NCBI RefSeq assembly: GCF_048564905.1
Contig: NC_133020.1
Span: forward strand, 17,889,501 to 17,953,500
Direction of reading: 5' to 3'
Length of the DNA: 64,000 nucleotides
From: Vicugna pacos
Lineage: Eukaryota > Chordata > Mammalia > Artiodactyla > Camelidae
Made by a program: the position numbers and the translations under genes. The first letter of the stretch is position 1; each line of letters opens with the position of its first letter. This document shows, in pieces, positions 45,879 to 57,529 of this stretch. The notes below the pieces were generated by a model. That model ran no database searches, had not been told where the DNA came from, and saw only the letters and a list, made by a program, of their open reading frames with translations.

Positions 45879-46295
45879 CAGGCGTACCTTGGAGATATTG
45901 TGGGTTTGGTTCCAGACCACCGCAATAAAGTGAATGTCACAGTAGAGCGAGTCACAGGGATTTTTCGATTTCCCAGTGCATATGAAAGCTGTGTTTACAT
46001 TATACTGCAGACTATTAAGTGTGTAATGGCATTGTCTAAAAAAAGCAATGTACATACCTTAATTTAAAAAACTCTGAGCTTTCAGTGAGTTGTAATTTCT
46101 TTGCTGTTGGAGGGTTTAAAATATTGTGAGAACTACCGAAATGGGACACAGAGACCAGCAACTAGCAAATGCTGTTGGGAAAATGGCGCTGACAGTCCTG
46201 CTTGATTCAGGGTCGCCAAAAACCTTCAATTTTGTAAAAAGTACAATACCTGCAAAGTGCAATAAAGCAAAGTGCAACATAATGAGATCTGCCTG
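45879..46295 (-). mobile_element. Tigger1-type DNA transposon (pogo/Tc1-mariner), internally deleted
   Basis: Ends CAGGCGTACCTTGGAGATATT on the left and the reverse of CAGGCAGATCTCATTATGTT on the right form diverged terminal inverted repeats typical of Tigger1. Interior phrases ('tggttccagaccaccgcaataaagtgaatg', 'ggcgctgacagtcctgcttg') match my memory of both ends of Tigger1 with the transposase missing. A TA follows the right end. Confidence 0.85.
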
Positions 46296-46299
46296 TAAT

Positions 46300-47578
46300 T
46301 CACATATCATATAACTCACCCATTTGAAATGTACAGTTCAGAGGTGTTTAGTATATTCACAGAGTTGTGCAACCACCACCACAATTTTAGAACATTTTTG
46401 TCATCCCCCAAAGAAACCCCCTGGCCATTAGCTGTCACTCCCCGTTTCTCTCCACCTCCCCAGCCCTGGGCAACCACGAATCTACTTTCTGTCTTTATGG
46501 ATTTGCCTTTTGTGGATATTTCACATAAATGGAGTCATATGATGCCTGGTTTTTCGTGATTGGCTTCTTTCACTTAGCACAATACTTCCAAGGTTCAACC
46601 ATGTTGGGTGGTATACCAGTACTTCCTTCCTTTTTATTGCCAAATAATATCCCATTGTAAGACTATTTCACATGAACAGTTTTATTAACATTTTTAAAAA
46701 CAGCTTTTTGAGATATAATCCCCATAACATATAATTCAGCCATTTAATGCATACAAGTCAATGGTTTTTAGTATATTCACAGAATTGTGAAGCCATCACC
46801 ACAGTCCAATTTTTTAACATTTTCATCATTACTCCAAAAGAGAAGTCCCTCCTCCCTTAGCCATCACCCCTCATTCTCCCCGACACCCTCCCGGCCCTAA
46901 GCAACAGGCCATCTACCTTCTGTCCCAGTGGATTTGCTTATTCTCAACATTTCAGATAGATGGCGTCTTACACTATGCAGTCCTTTGTGACTGGCTTCTT
47001 CCCCTTAGCATCATGCTCTCGAGGTTTATCCATGTTGTACTTCGTTCCTTTGTACTGCTAAGTGATACTCCATTGTATGGATATATTAAATCTATTTATC
47101 AGTCGACGGCCATTTGGCTTATTTCTACTTTTTGGCTATTATTAACAATGCTGCTAGTAACATTTCTGTACAATTTTTTTGGTGGACATATGTTTTTATT
47201 TCTCTTGTGTCTGTAAGTAGGAGCAGGATTGTTGGGTCATACGGTAACTCATGTTTAACCTTTTTAGGAGCTGCTAGACTGTTTTCCAAAATGGCTGCAT
47301 TTTCTTTTCTCACCAGCAGGGTAGGAGGTTTCCAGTTTCTCTGCTTCTCACCGACACTTGTTATTAGCCATCCTAATCAAACTCATTGCATTTCTTTGAT
47401 GTCTAATGATGTTGAACATCTTCTCATGTGCTTGCTGGCCATTTGTGTATCTTCTTTAGAGAAATGTCTGTACAAATCCTTATCCATTTTTTAAAAAATA
47501 GGCTTTATTCTTTTAGAGCAGTTTCAGGTTGACACCCGTTTTTAAATTGGGTTGTTTGTCCATTTATTATTATGTTGT
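46300..47578 (-). mobile_element. Two antisense LINE-1 fragments
   Basis: The 'gtacagttcagaggtgtttagtatattcacagagttgtgcaacca' region at 46330 recurs at about 46740, so two L1 copies of the same region lie side by side. The second continues through 'ggttgtttgtccatttatt' and is then broken by a younger L1 at 47580. Confidence 0.75.
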
Positions 47579-47579
47579 A

Positions 47580-48116
47580 GAAGTTCTTTTTTTATTGAAA
47601 TACAGTCAATTTACAATGTTGTATCAATTTCTGGTGTACAGCATAATAGTTCAGTAATATATACATACATTTATTCGTTTTCATACTCTTTTTCATTATA
47701 GATTACTACAAGATACTGAATATAGTTCCCTGTGCTATACAGTATAAATTTGTTGTTTATCTATTTTATGTATAGGAGTTAGTACCTGCAAATTTTGAAC
47801 TCCTAATTTATTTCTTCCCACCCCTCCCCCCTCTGGTAACTATAAGTTTGTTTTCTATGTCTGTGAGTCTGTTTCTGCTCTGTAAATAAGTTCATTTGTC
47901 TTTTTTCTTAGATTCCACATATAAGTGATATCATATAGTATTTTTCTTTCTCTTTCTGGCTTACTTCATTTAGAATGACAATCTCCAGGTCCATCCATGT
48001 TGCTGCAAATGGCAGTATTTTATTCTTTTTATGGCTGAGTAGTATTCCATTGCATAAATATACCACAACTTCTTTATCCAGTCATCTCTCAATGGACATT
48101 TAGGTTGTTTCCATGT
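47580..48116 (-). mobile_element. Young 5'-truncated LINE-1 nested in an older LINE-1
   Basis: 3' end of an artiodactyl-type L1 (antisense), starting with oligo-T and 'attgaaatacagtcaatttacaatgttg'. It is flanked by GAAGTTCTTT copies (about 47580 and 48117), and the older L1 resumes exactly after it ('tatatgttccaaatacaagttcc'). Confidence 0.85.
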
Positions 48117-48640
48117 GAAGTTCTTTATATGTTCCAAATACAAGTTCCTTATCAGATCTATGATTTGCAAATATTTTGTCCCATTCTGTAAGTAGTCATT
48201 TTGCTTTCTTGGTGGTGTTCTTTGAAGCACAAAAGGTTTTAATTTCGATGAAGTCCAATTATGCTATTTTCTCTTTTGCTGTCATTGTCTAAGAAGCCGC
48301 TGCCTAACCTAAGGGGTACTATGGATTACTCCTGTGTTTCTTCAAAGAATTTTATGTTTTTGTCTCTTGCATTTAGGTATTTTATCCACTTTGAGTTATT
48401 TCTTTTTCTTTTTCTTTTTAACGGAGGTACTGGAGATTGAACCCAGGACCTTGTGCATACTAAGCGTGTGCTCTACCACTGAGCTATACCCCGCACACCC
48501 TCAGAGTTAATTTTTGTATATGGAGTGAGATGGGGTTGAACTTAATTCTTTTGCATGTGGATATCCAATTTTTCCAGCATCATTTGTTGAAAAGACTATT
48601 CTTTCCCATTTGAATTATATTGGCACCCTTGTCACTCCCT
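48117..48640 (-). mobile_element. Older LINE-1, antisense, continued
   Basis: Continuation of the older L1 ('gatctatgatttgcaaatattttgtcccattctg', 'ccagcatcatttgttgaaaagactattc'), itself holding a camelid SINE at 48395-48502. Confidence 0.75.
48395..48502 (-). mobile_element. Camelid tRNA-Ala SINE nested in LINE-1, minus strand
   Basis: Head at about 48422-48496. L1 sequence 'gagtta' occurs on both sides, a short remnant of the target duplication. Confidence 0.88.
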
Positions 48641-49689
48641 GGTCAGTCTTAAACCAGGCCTGATGAAGGATGGACATTCCTTGTGTGACCAGCTCCTTGG
48701 AATCTTGCTCCACAGTTCAGGAGTCAGCTATGGATTTGAAGGCATTTGTATGCTGATTTGGGGGCTCTCCTCTTGTTCCTTCTTTTCTGAGAGTGTCCAT
48801 CAATTTCCAGCTGGTCTGACAGTGCCAAATTCTGACTTCCTTAGTGAGACCATAGATTTCTTCTCAAGCTCTAGCCCCAGCTCCCCACTGTGCACCTCAA
48901 GAAAATCTGTTTAAAAAGCCAGTTAAATGTGGATCTCACCCCATGTGTTCCCTTTCTTTTAAGCACTAAATCTCTTCCACTTTTTACCATTTTGATTACT
49001 CTTCAATGTATTCGAAAAATTGTTTTTTATATTTTGTTCAGAGTTTATAAATATCTTCCTATCTATCTATCTGACTACATACCTATCTACCTACCTACCT
49101 ATCTATCCAACACAAGGCACTCTGCCATTATCAGAACGCATTATCAGAGCATTATCAGAGGAGCAGCTAGCTGTTTTCTGGACGAGAAAGTTCAGAAAAT
49201 TCTGGCAGAGTCTAAATCCTAAAGGGAAATCAGCTTATTTATCCATCCTTCTAATACCTGAAGATCCACTCAGCATCTGCTCAGTGTCAGACACTTCGCT
49301 GGGAGCAGGAATGTCTGAGATATGATCCCTGCCTTCAAGACACTTACAGTCTGCTGAGAGACAAACCAACAAACCAACACTGGTGTGGTGTCTAACATTT
49401 ATGAAGCATGTGCTCCGTCACATTTAATTCTCATTACAACTTGACAGATGTGGAAACTCTGACCACCACCTCCAGTTCTTGCTCGCATTGTGCCTGCTCT
49501 TCACTCAGGGCTGCCGGCCCGCTGCTCCTCCGCTTGGTTTCCAGCCATCAGCTCCTTCCATTTTCACTTCCTTTTCTGTCCATCTTAGATCCGACACTAT
49601 TTCCGTCATTTCTGTCGATGCTGTATAATCCCTTGCCTCTCTGAACTTTGATCACACCTTTGTAGAAACAGTTCTGTTCATCCAGGATT
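48641..49689. other. Intergenic with a microsatellite
   Basis: Apart from the tetranucleotide tract, no gene or named repeat was recognised. Confidence 0.35.
49058..49108. repeat. (TATC/TACC)n tetranucleotide repeat
   Basis: Impure tetranucleotide microsatellite of CTAT, CTAC and CTAC-like units. Confidence 0.9.
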
Positions 49690-51000
49690 GGGGTGTTCTC
49701 TGTTTTCTTCTCCGTGTGTGCAGCTGGGTTGCTGAGTACCACTGGGAGGTCTCACATGTCAGCACAGATGGAGACTTCAGTTTATCAGCAGCTGGGCCCT
49801 CAGCACTGCCTGGAGATCCTGCTGTGCCCTCCTCTTTCCCTCCACACAATGACTGCTCACACTTCTCTAATTAAACTTCCAAGTGCCATCTCGTTCTCTC
49901 GCTCTCAACAGATGACTTGGCATCCATCTTTACCAAAAACTAAACAGCTAAATTGACAAATACACCTGAGTTTGCACCCATCCTCACCCTCTCCCTTCCT
50001 TTACAACAAAGTTCCCTCCTCCTGTCTAAGGTCAGTTCCTCCACACGCACTCTGGAGCCCATTTCTTGCTGCCTGCTTAGCAATCTTATGCTGCTGATCA
50101 TTCCCCCCACTTCTGAAGTGTCAACCATTTCTCCTCTACTGGCTCCTTCCCCAAAAGTTTAAAATATGCTCAAGTTTCTCCCCAGCTTAAAAAAAAAAAA
50201 TCTTCCACTTAATATTTTTAAGGTGTCAGTTCTTAAACTGATCAGTAGATTCAACACACTCACAATGAAAATTTTAGCAAGTTATTTTGTGTATATTGAC
50301 AAACTGATTCTAAAGTTTATATGAAAGGCAAAAAGACCCAGAACAGCCAACTCAATATCAAAGAACAAAGTCGCAGGACTGACACTAGCTGACTTCAAGA
50401 TTTACTGTTAAGCTACAGTAATCAAGATACAATGGGATAGGCAGAAGAATGAACAAATAGATCAATGGAACTGACTAGAGAGTCCAGAAATAGACCCACA
50501 CAAATATAATGCACTGATCTTTGGCAAAGGAGCAAAGGCAATTCAATAGAAAAGGGCAATCTTTTAAATAAATGGTGCTGGAAAAACTGGACATCCGCGT
50601 GCAAAAAAAATGAGTCTAGAACAGACCTTACACTTTTCACAAATATTAATTCAAAATGGATCATGGGTCTAAATGTAAAGTGCAAAACTATAAAACTGCT
50701 AGAAGATAATACGGGAGAAAATCTAGGTGACCTTGGGTTTGGCAATGACTTTTAAAGGCAACGCCGGAAGTACTATCTTTTTTGACTTCTTAGGAGCATT
50801 TGACATAGTTGACTACCCCTTGCTTCTTAAAACATTTTTTCCAGACATTGTATTTCCTTGGTTCTCCCTCTTCTTTGGCTGTTCCTTTTCAGTCTCCTAT
50901 GCCCGCTCTTCCTCCTCTGCCTGACCGTTAAACGTGGGAGTTCCATAGGGTCTTGTCTTAGGCCCTCTTTTCTTGCCACCTTAGACAAGTTCCAGGCTGA
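49690..51000 (+). mobile_element. L2 (CR1-clade) LINE ORF2 remnant, split by LINE-1
   Basis: Plus-strand L2. 49860-50190 resembles the pre-RT part. After an L1 piece, 50755-51000 carries reverse-transcriptase code: GAFDIVDYPLLL (RT motif usually AAFDTVDHSILL) and, downstream, GVP-LVLGPLFS (usually GVPQGSVLGPLLF). Ancient and with many stops. Confidence 0.75.
50200..50748 (+). mobile_element. LINE-1 fragment inserted in L2
   Basis: Plus-strand L1 ORF2 3' part ('caaactgattctaaagtttatatgaaagg', 'gcactgatctttggcaaaggagcaaaggcaattcaat'). It stops where L2 sequence resumes. Confidence 0.75.
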
Positions 51001-51499
51001 GATTCTTTCACTGATAAGTTATACCAAACACTTAACTGGACTTGAATTGTAGCACACTCAGTAGGTGTCTGCAGAGAACTGGAGAAGTCCTTGGCGTGGA
51101 AAACCCACGCATTTGGTTTCTGAACTGTTGTGAGTAGAAACTGATCTGTTAATTGGTATCAGAGAAGTGGGATTTGGTTAAAAAAAAAAACAACCAAATA
51201 AAAAACAGCCCTGGCTCGTAAAAACTTGTGGTTTGGGAAAGAGAAAGTATGAAAGGGCAGAGGATGAGGAACTTTGATCCCTGATGGCGCTCATCGTGCG
51301 CGGCCAGAAACTGTAGCTGTGCTGCAGTCGGTTACCAGTGGGATTTAGAAATGGCGGGGGACTGGATTCCTGAGGGGCTGGCTCATCGTGCACCTAAGGA
51401 AGTGCAAAATTAGAAGCGTGCTAAATGCACAGTCCCTTGGCTATTGTTCCCTGCAACAGCGAAAGTGAAAGTAAAAGAGTGCTGTGGACCGAGCATGCT
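51001..51499. other. Intergenic, no feature
   Basis: No gene seen. Confidence 0.35.
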
Positions 51500-53005
51500 C
51501 TGAGGTCAGTCTGAGATTTGGCCGTGAGCCTCAAAATCGCTCCCACAGGGAGGACTTGTGCCAAGACAACAGAAAGCACCTTAAGGCCTCTGCCTACCCA
51601 GAAGGTAGTCAACGTGGGCGGAGGAGGCAACAACGAAGCTTCTGAAACCAGGGAGCACAGCATGGAGGGATTATCTCATCTTGTAGGCGGGTATCATCCG
51701 CTTCCTGAAGAACCTTTGCTGAGATGGGTTGTGGGAGTATTTAATATGGGGGCTGTATCTTTGGCTTTGATCCTGCGGAGTAGAAAAGCATCTTTGAGTT
51801 GACACAGGACCACTATTGAATAATCACAGGTGGCTGGATAAAAGCCGCTGTAAAGTGTGTTTATTCTGAGAAGAGGGACCACCTAACTCCCCCATAAATG
51901 CCGAGTGGAACACCCCAGATGAAATAGCTTATAATGTTCATGCACAAGTCGCCTGGGACTGGCTTTATGATGACTGGGATATTCACCTGCTGAATATGCC
52001 TGTTACCCAGTTACAGGAAACTCTGTGATTAAAGGGGTCCCTTTCACACGGACACCCCATAAAGCCTTACTGCTGCCAAGCTGGACAGCAATCCCGGAAG
52101 CCCTACCAGATTTGTGGTCTCAGCTTCCTTGTGTGGACTCCAGGGACTGGTGCTTGGCTTGCGTCACTGCCTATGAGGAGTGCCTTGCCGAGGCAGGAAA
52201 AGATGTCCCCTCTCCTCCTGGGACTGCAGCGGGTTTAACGCCACTGTGCACGCAGAGCAGGCTGGCCACAGCAGTCTCAAGACCTTCACAGAGCTGGATC
52301 AGCAAAGGGTAGCTTTCGAACTCTGGATATTCCTTACAGACTCTCTGTATTTACAGTCTAGCAGTCCCCTTGTCAAGGTTGCTTCTCTGTGTGTTTTCTT
52401 TGATGAGCCCTCAGCCCTCAGCAACTGAGCTCTGAGTGCTTATCAAGGACAACAGATGAGATGGTGACATCCTGACACATCGTACTTCATTCTTACATCA
52501 AAACAACTTTTCTTCTAAAAACAACTTTCTTGGGGTCTTTGTCATGAACTGACAAATTAAAACAACTTCACTTATGTCATAAACAAGCAGATTTGAAATT
52601 GTATCAAACCAGTACACAACAGGATTTCTATCTAAGATGGAACGTGGGGATATGAAATGGAAGATATCATGCACGTGCCCTCAGAAGAACGGGACTTAAG
52701 AACAGGGAGACTGATTTTCACCATCTACCTGATTTACAGAGACTGAGACTCATCCGCTGACCAGTGACTAGCCACCCACCAAGAGTCTCTCCCCATCTTC
52801 AAGTCAATGGACTTACTGCTGGGACCCTGGCTGGATGTCCCCCTCTTTGCGCTCTTTGTCCATAAATCCAGCCCACCCCAAACCCTCAACCTGCAGCTTG
52901 CTACAGCACGTGTTTCCCAAATTGCAATTCATCTGCTATTTATGAATAAACTCAGTTTCTGGAAATTGGAGCTTGCCTCAGCTTTTGCCTTTATTTAGGT
53001 TGACA
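51500..53005 (+). mobile_element. Possible endogenous retrovirus remnant with 3' LTR-like end
   Basis: A fossil, if real. The right end (about 52640-53005) has an LTR-like look: AATAAACTCAGTTTCTGG, then a T/C-rich stretch ending TTGACA. The left part has peptides faintly like those of mammalian class I ERV interiors. It is broken in many places and I cannot name a family; an unrelated unique region is also possible. Confidence 0.3.
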
Positions 53006-53149
53006 CTGAGAAGATCAAATAGCAGCCTGCAATCCTGGGTGGGCACCGCTCTGGGTTGTAAAATACAAGGCCAGTATACAAAGGTCAATCATATTTCCAT
53101 ATATCAGGAATAGACAATTGGAATTTGAAATTTTAAAAATACAATTTAT

Positions 53150-54690
53150 AATAGCCTCCCCCGACCCCAACCATGAAGTGTGTGCAGGATCCGTATGCTG
53201 AAAACTACAAAATACTGATAAAAGAAATCATTAAAGATGTAAATAAATGGAGAGATATATTGTGTTCATGGATTGGAAAGTTCAATACTGTAAAGGTATC
53301 AGTTCTCCCCAGATTGATTCGTAGAGTCAATGCGTCCTCACTCAAAATCACAGCAGGTTTTTGTTTTTATGAGAAATCAGCAAGCTGATTCTAAAGTTTA
53401 TATGGAAAAGAAAAGAAACTTAAAAAAAAAAGAACAATAGTTGGAGAAATTGCACTACCCAATTTCAAGACTTAGGAAACCACCGAAATCAAGACAGTGT
53501 GGTATTAGCAAAAGGATGGACACATAGGCCAGTGGAACCAACAGAGAGTCCAGAAACCCACGCAAATATTGTTGACTGACTTTTGACAAAGATGCAAAGG
53601 CCATTGAATGGAGAAAGAGCAGTCTTTTCAACAAATGGCGCTGGAACAATTGGACATTTACATGCAAAAACAAAAAAACTTCAACACACACTAACACAAA
53701 AAATAATGGCTCATAGCTTAAATTTTAAAATTAAAATTGTAAAACATCTAGAAGAAAACCCAGAAAATCTCTGTGTGTGACTTTGGGGTTGGTGATAAGG
53801 TTTCAGATCCTACATCAAAAACACAATCCATAAAAGAAAAAAAATAATGAATTGGACCTTATCAAAATTAAAAACTTTTGCAATGTGACAGATATGTTGA
53901 GAGAATGAATAGACAAATCATAGGCTAGGAGAAGATATTTGCAAATCATGAATCTTGTAAAGGACTTGTACCCAGAACACTTAAAGCATTCTTAAAACTG
54001 AATAAGAAAACAAATAGCAGTTTAAAAATGGGCAAAAAGACACTTCAGCGAATAAGATACATGGATGGCAAATAAGCATATGAAAGATGGTCAGCATCAT
54101 TTGTCATTAGAGAAATGCAAATTAAAATCTCTATGAGGTACCACTGAGTTCACCTGTTAGAATTGCTACAACCACCGCCACCGCCACCACCATCAAATGC
54201 TGTGGAGCAACAGGACCTCTTTGCTGGTGGAAATGCAAAATGGTATAGTCACTTTGGAAGACAATTTGGCAGTTTCTAATCATGAGAAAACATCAGACAA
54301 ACCCAAACTGAAAGACATTGTATACTCATTAATACTCTTCAAAACTGCCAAGGTCATAAAAAATAAGGAAAGACAAAAGCTATTGTAGATGAGAAAAGGC
54401 TAAACAGTCACGACCATGTCATGACCACAAAATACAATTGGTATCCTGGGCTGGACCCTGGAACAGATAAAGAACATTAGGGGAAAAGCTGGCGAAATTC
54501 AAGTTAAGTTTGTGGTTTAGTTCATTAGTATTTCAAGAATGTTCATTTCTTATTTGTGACTAATGGATCTTAGTTATGTAAGATATTAAAATAAGAGAAG
54601 CTGAGTGAAGGAGATACCAAAACTCTCTGTCCTATCTTTGCAACTTTTATGTAATTCTAAAATTATTCCAAAGTGAACAATTTATTAAGA
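53150..54690 (+). mobile_element. LINE-1 ORF2 3' part and 3' UTR, plus strand
   Basis: 'gaaaactacaaaatactgataaaagaaatcattaaagatg' to 'tggaaatgcaaaatggtatagtcactttgg' is L1 ORF2, then an L1M-type 3' UTR with 'ctgagtgaaggagatacc...ctctctgtcctatctttgcaact'. Contains a CCACCG-rich short repeat at 54172-54194. Confidence 0.78.
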
Positions 54691-54699
54691 AAAGAAATC

Positions 54700-55530
54700 C
54701 CACAGTGAGAAATACATCCATTAAAAGCGGCTAATGTTAAGATGAAAGACAACACCAAGTTTTTGGCGAATATGTAAAGCAATGGAGCTTTCATACATTG
54801 CAGGTGGGGTTGTTAAATTCCTTCCATCATTTTAGAAATGCTTTAGCAGTATTTACTAAAACTATACATATTTCCATCTGATAAGTTAGCAGTTTGACGT
54901 CTAGGTATATACTCAAGAGAAATGAGAACATATGTGTATAAAAAGATATGCGCAAGAATGGTAGTAGTGACTTTATTCATAATTGCTGAAAACTTGAAAC
55001 AACCCTTAAATTGGAAAGAACCAAGGAAGTGGATAGATAAATTTAGGTATATTCATACAGTGGAACACTACATAGCAGAGTTAGAAGAGAAACCGAATAC
55101 TGATACTAGCAACAAGGATATATCTCAAAAATATGACATTGATCAAAAGAAGCTAGACACAAAAGGATTAATATGATATGATTCCATTTATATGTATTTC
55201 AAGTACAGGCAAAGCTAATTGATGGGAAAAAACCTAAGTCAAATAGTGGCTATCTCTGGGAGGTGTCATACATCTCAGATACCATATATCTCTCCCAGAA
55301 TATAAACTGAGACCCAAGCAGTAAGGATTACTGAGTGGGGAGGGGCTTGAAGTCTTCTTCTAGGATACTGAAAATGTTCTGTATCTTCTGGGATGGCATC
55401 ATGGGTCTGTAAATAGGTAACAGTTCTTCAGGCGGTCCACTAAGACTAGCACACCTTCTGCATTTTGCTATATGTATGTTATGCCTTAATTAAATGTGAA
55501 ATAAAAGAATAAAAATTGCAATGGGGAAAA
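54700..55530 (+). mobile_element. Second LINE-1 3' fragment, plus strand
   Basis: 'aatggagctttcatacattgcaggtgggg' through 'ttatgccttaattaaatgtgaaataaaag' and an A-run: another old L1 3' end. Confidence 0.7.
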
Positions 55531-55554
55531 AAAAAACCTAAGTGGTTTTCTATT

Positions 55555-55990
55555 GCTCTTAGGGCAAAGCCCCAAATCCTTATTGTAGTTTATAAGTCTG
55601 AATGATCTGCTTCCTACCTGTGTCTCCAACTTCACCTTTCTATTCCCAAGCACCACCAGACTATTCTAAACGGTTCTTCACAGGGCCTTTGCACATACCA
55701 TGCCCTCCACTAGGAGGGCGTGTCTTCCCCTCCACTCTTCACTTAACCAACCTTCATTATTTTTCAGGTCACATCTTAAGTATTCTCAGGGAAGCATTTC
55801 CTGACCTTCAAGCCTAGATCAGGTCTCTGATCATATGTTATGTTTCTCCTTTATCGCACTTATTTCATTGTAATTATTTTTCAAGCTTCAGAAGATTAGG
55901 TAGCAGATCTCTCTTTGTTGTTGTATCTTCAGATGCCCGTTACATAGGAAAAACTCATTTAATATTTACCGAATTCTAATTTTGAAAATG
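55555..55990 (+). mobile_element. L2 LINE 3' end, plus strand
   Basis: 'aaagccccaaatccttattgtag', 'cagggcctttgcacataccatgccc' and 'gggaagcatttcctgacc' are hallmark L2 3' phrases. Confidence 0.78.
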
Positions 55991-56089
55991 AGGCTTGGAT
56001 TAGTTTAACAAGTGAATAGTCCAGATCGCAGAATATGAGCTGGACCCACCAATCCTGTTGACTCTCGCCCCTAGATACAGCCCCCAGCT

Positions 56090-56768
56090 CATCTACCTTT
56101 CTCCAGCTCCCTATTATAGTAGCCTTCTTCCTGGTTTCTCTGCTCCCATTCTTTATTTGTTATCACTGGATTATTATAGATAATAATCCACCACTTTCTA
56201 TTCTCCATACAGCAGCCAGATTTTCTTTTTTAACATAAAAAGAGATTGTACCTCTCCCTTGCTTAAAAACCTTCCAGTGGCTTTACTGCACTTAGAATAT
56301 AAACAAATCTGTAACTCGGCTTATGAAATCCTCTGCAATCTGACTTTCTGTCTCCATCTGGAACCACTTTCCCCCTCACCCACCAGATTTTAGCATAATA
56401 AAATAAATATATATAGACTTGTAGATGCCTAATTCCTCTCATGTCCAGAGTCCCTAGGGCTTTTGCACTAGCTGTTCCCTCTATCTGGACCATTCTTCCT
56501 CCTGATCTTCCTATAATTGGTCCCTTCTAGTTATTCAGTTCAGATGCCACCTCTCTAAGAAGAACTTCCATGACCATTCAATCTAAAGTAGCCATGTAGT
56601 TACTATCACTTTCCCTATTTCAGTTTTCAGCAGAATACTTATCATTCCTTATTCATTTTCATTATCTGCCTCAACTCATGAGAGAAGAACTGTATCTCTG
56701 TATCTTCGATACCTAGAACGGCACACACAGTAGGTAAATATTTGAGATGTAATAAGTGAATGAATACC
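56090..56768 (+). mobile_element. Second L2 LINE 3' end, plus strand
   Basis: 'cagggcttttgcactagctgttccctctatctgg' and the terminal 'cacacacagtaggtaaatatttgagatgtaataagtgaatgaata' are L2. It directly follows the first L2 in the same orientation. Confidence 0.8.
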
Positions 56769-56865
56769 TCCACGCCTGAGCTCTTTCTACCATCACAGTT
56801 GCCTTCCCAGCTGTTGGCAACCACAGGCTCATTGAATCAGTTTTCTCCATAGACCACTTGGAGTT

Positions 56866-57060
56866 GTGCTGTCTAGGACAGTAGCCACTAGCCACATGTA
56901 GCTATTTAAATATGAAATTAATCTAAATTAAAAATTCGGTTCCTCCACACTAATCACATTTCAAATGTTCATAAGCCACATGTGGCTGGTGGCTGCCATA
57001 TTGGACAGCACAGATAATACTTTTTATCATTACAGAAAGTTCTATTGGACAACGCTTATA
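56866..57060. mobile_element. Short non-autonomous DNA transposon (hAT-Charlie-like MITE)
   Basis: The ends at about 56866-56910 and 56968-57012 are inverted copies of each other (TGTGCTGTC..GGACAGTAGCCACTAGCCACATGT against its reverse), with an AT-rich centre. The family name is not settled from memory. Confidence 0.65.
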
Positions 57061-57529
57061 GAGCTTTTATAAATAGGACTAATCTCAAAGGGAAGTTTAG
57101 GTCTCAAGTATGATTGCCTTTTGGGGTCTTGTTGCTCTGGAATGGCTTCTGCATAAATCAATCTATCTGAATAAGCCACTTTATCAAACAGGTGTTTTGA
57201 GGGTCACTCTGTAATTTGAGGATCTCAAGCTGCTTGGAACAAGTAACTCTTTTCATGATAATTACATAAAAGTGAACAGATGCCTAGAAGAAAATCTCTT
57301 AGCATAGAGCTATATGACTCTGTGCTGAGAAATGTGGATGAGGGGTTGAGTTAACAATGGATTGGGGCAGGGGAGAGGTTGACATTCCTAGATATTAAAG
57401 TAAATTAACTCTAAGGTATAATTCCTTTAGGATGGATTGCTATATCAGAAATGCCTTCAGCTATGAGGACGATAAGACAGACCAATAGTGTAGACCAAGC
57501 TCACTTATGAAAATCTGAAACTAAATGTT

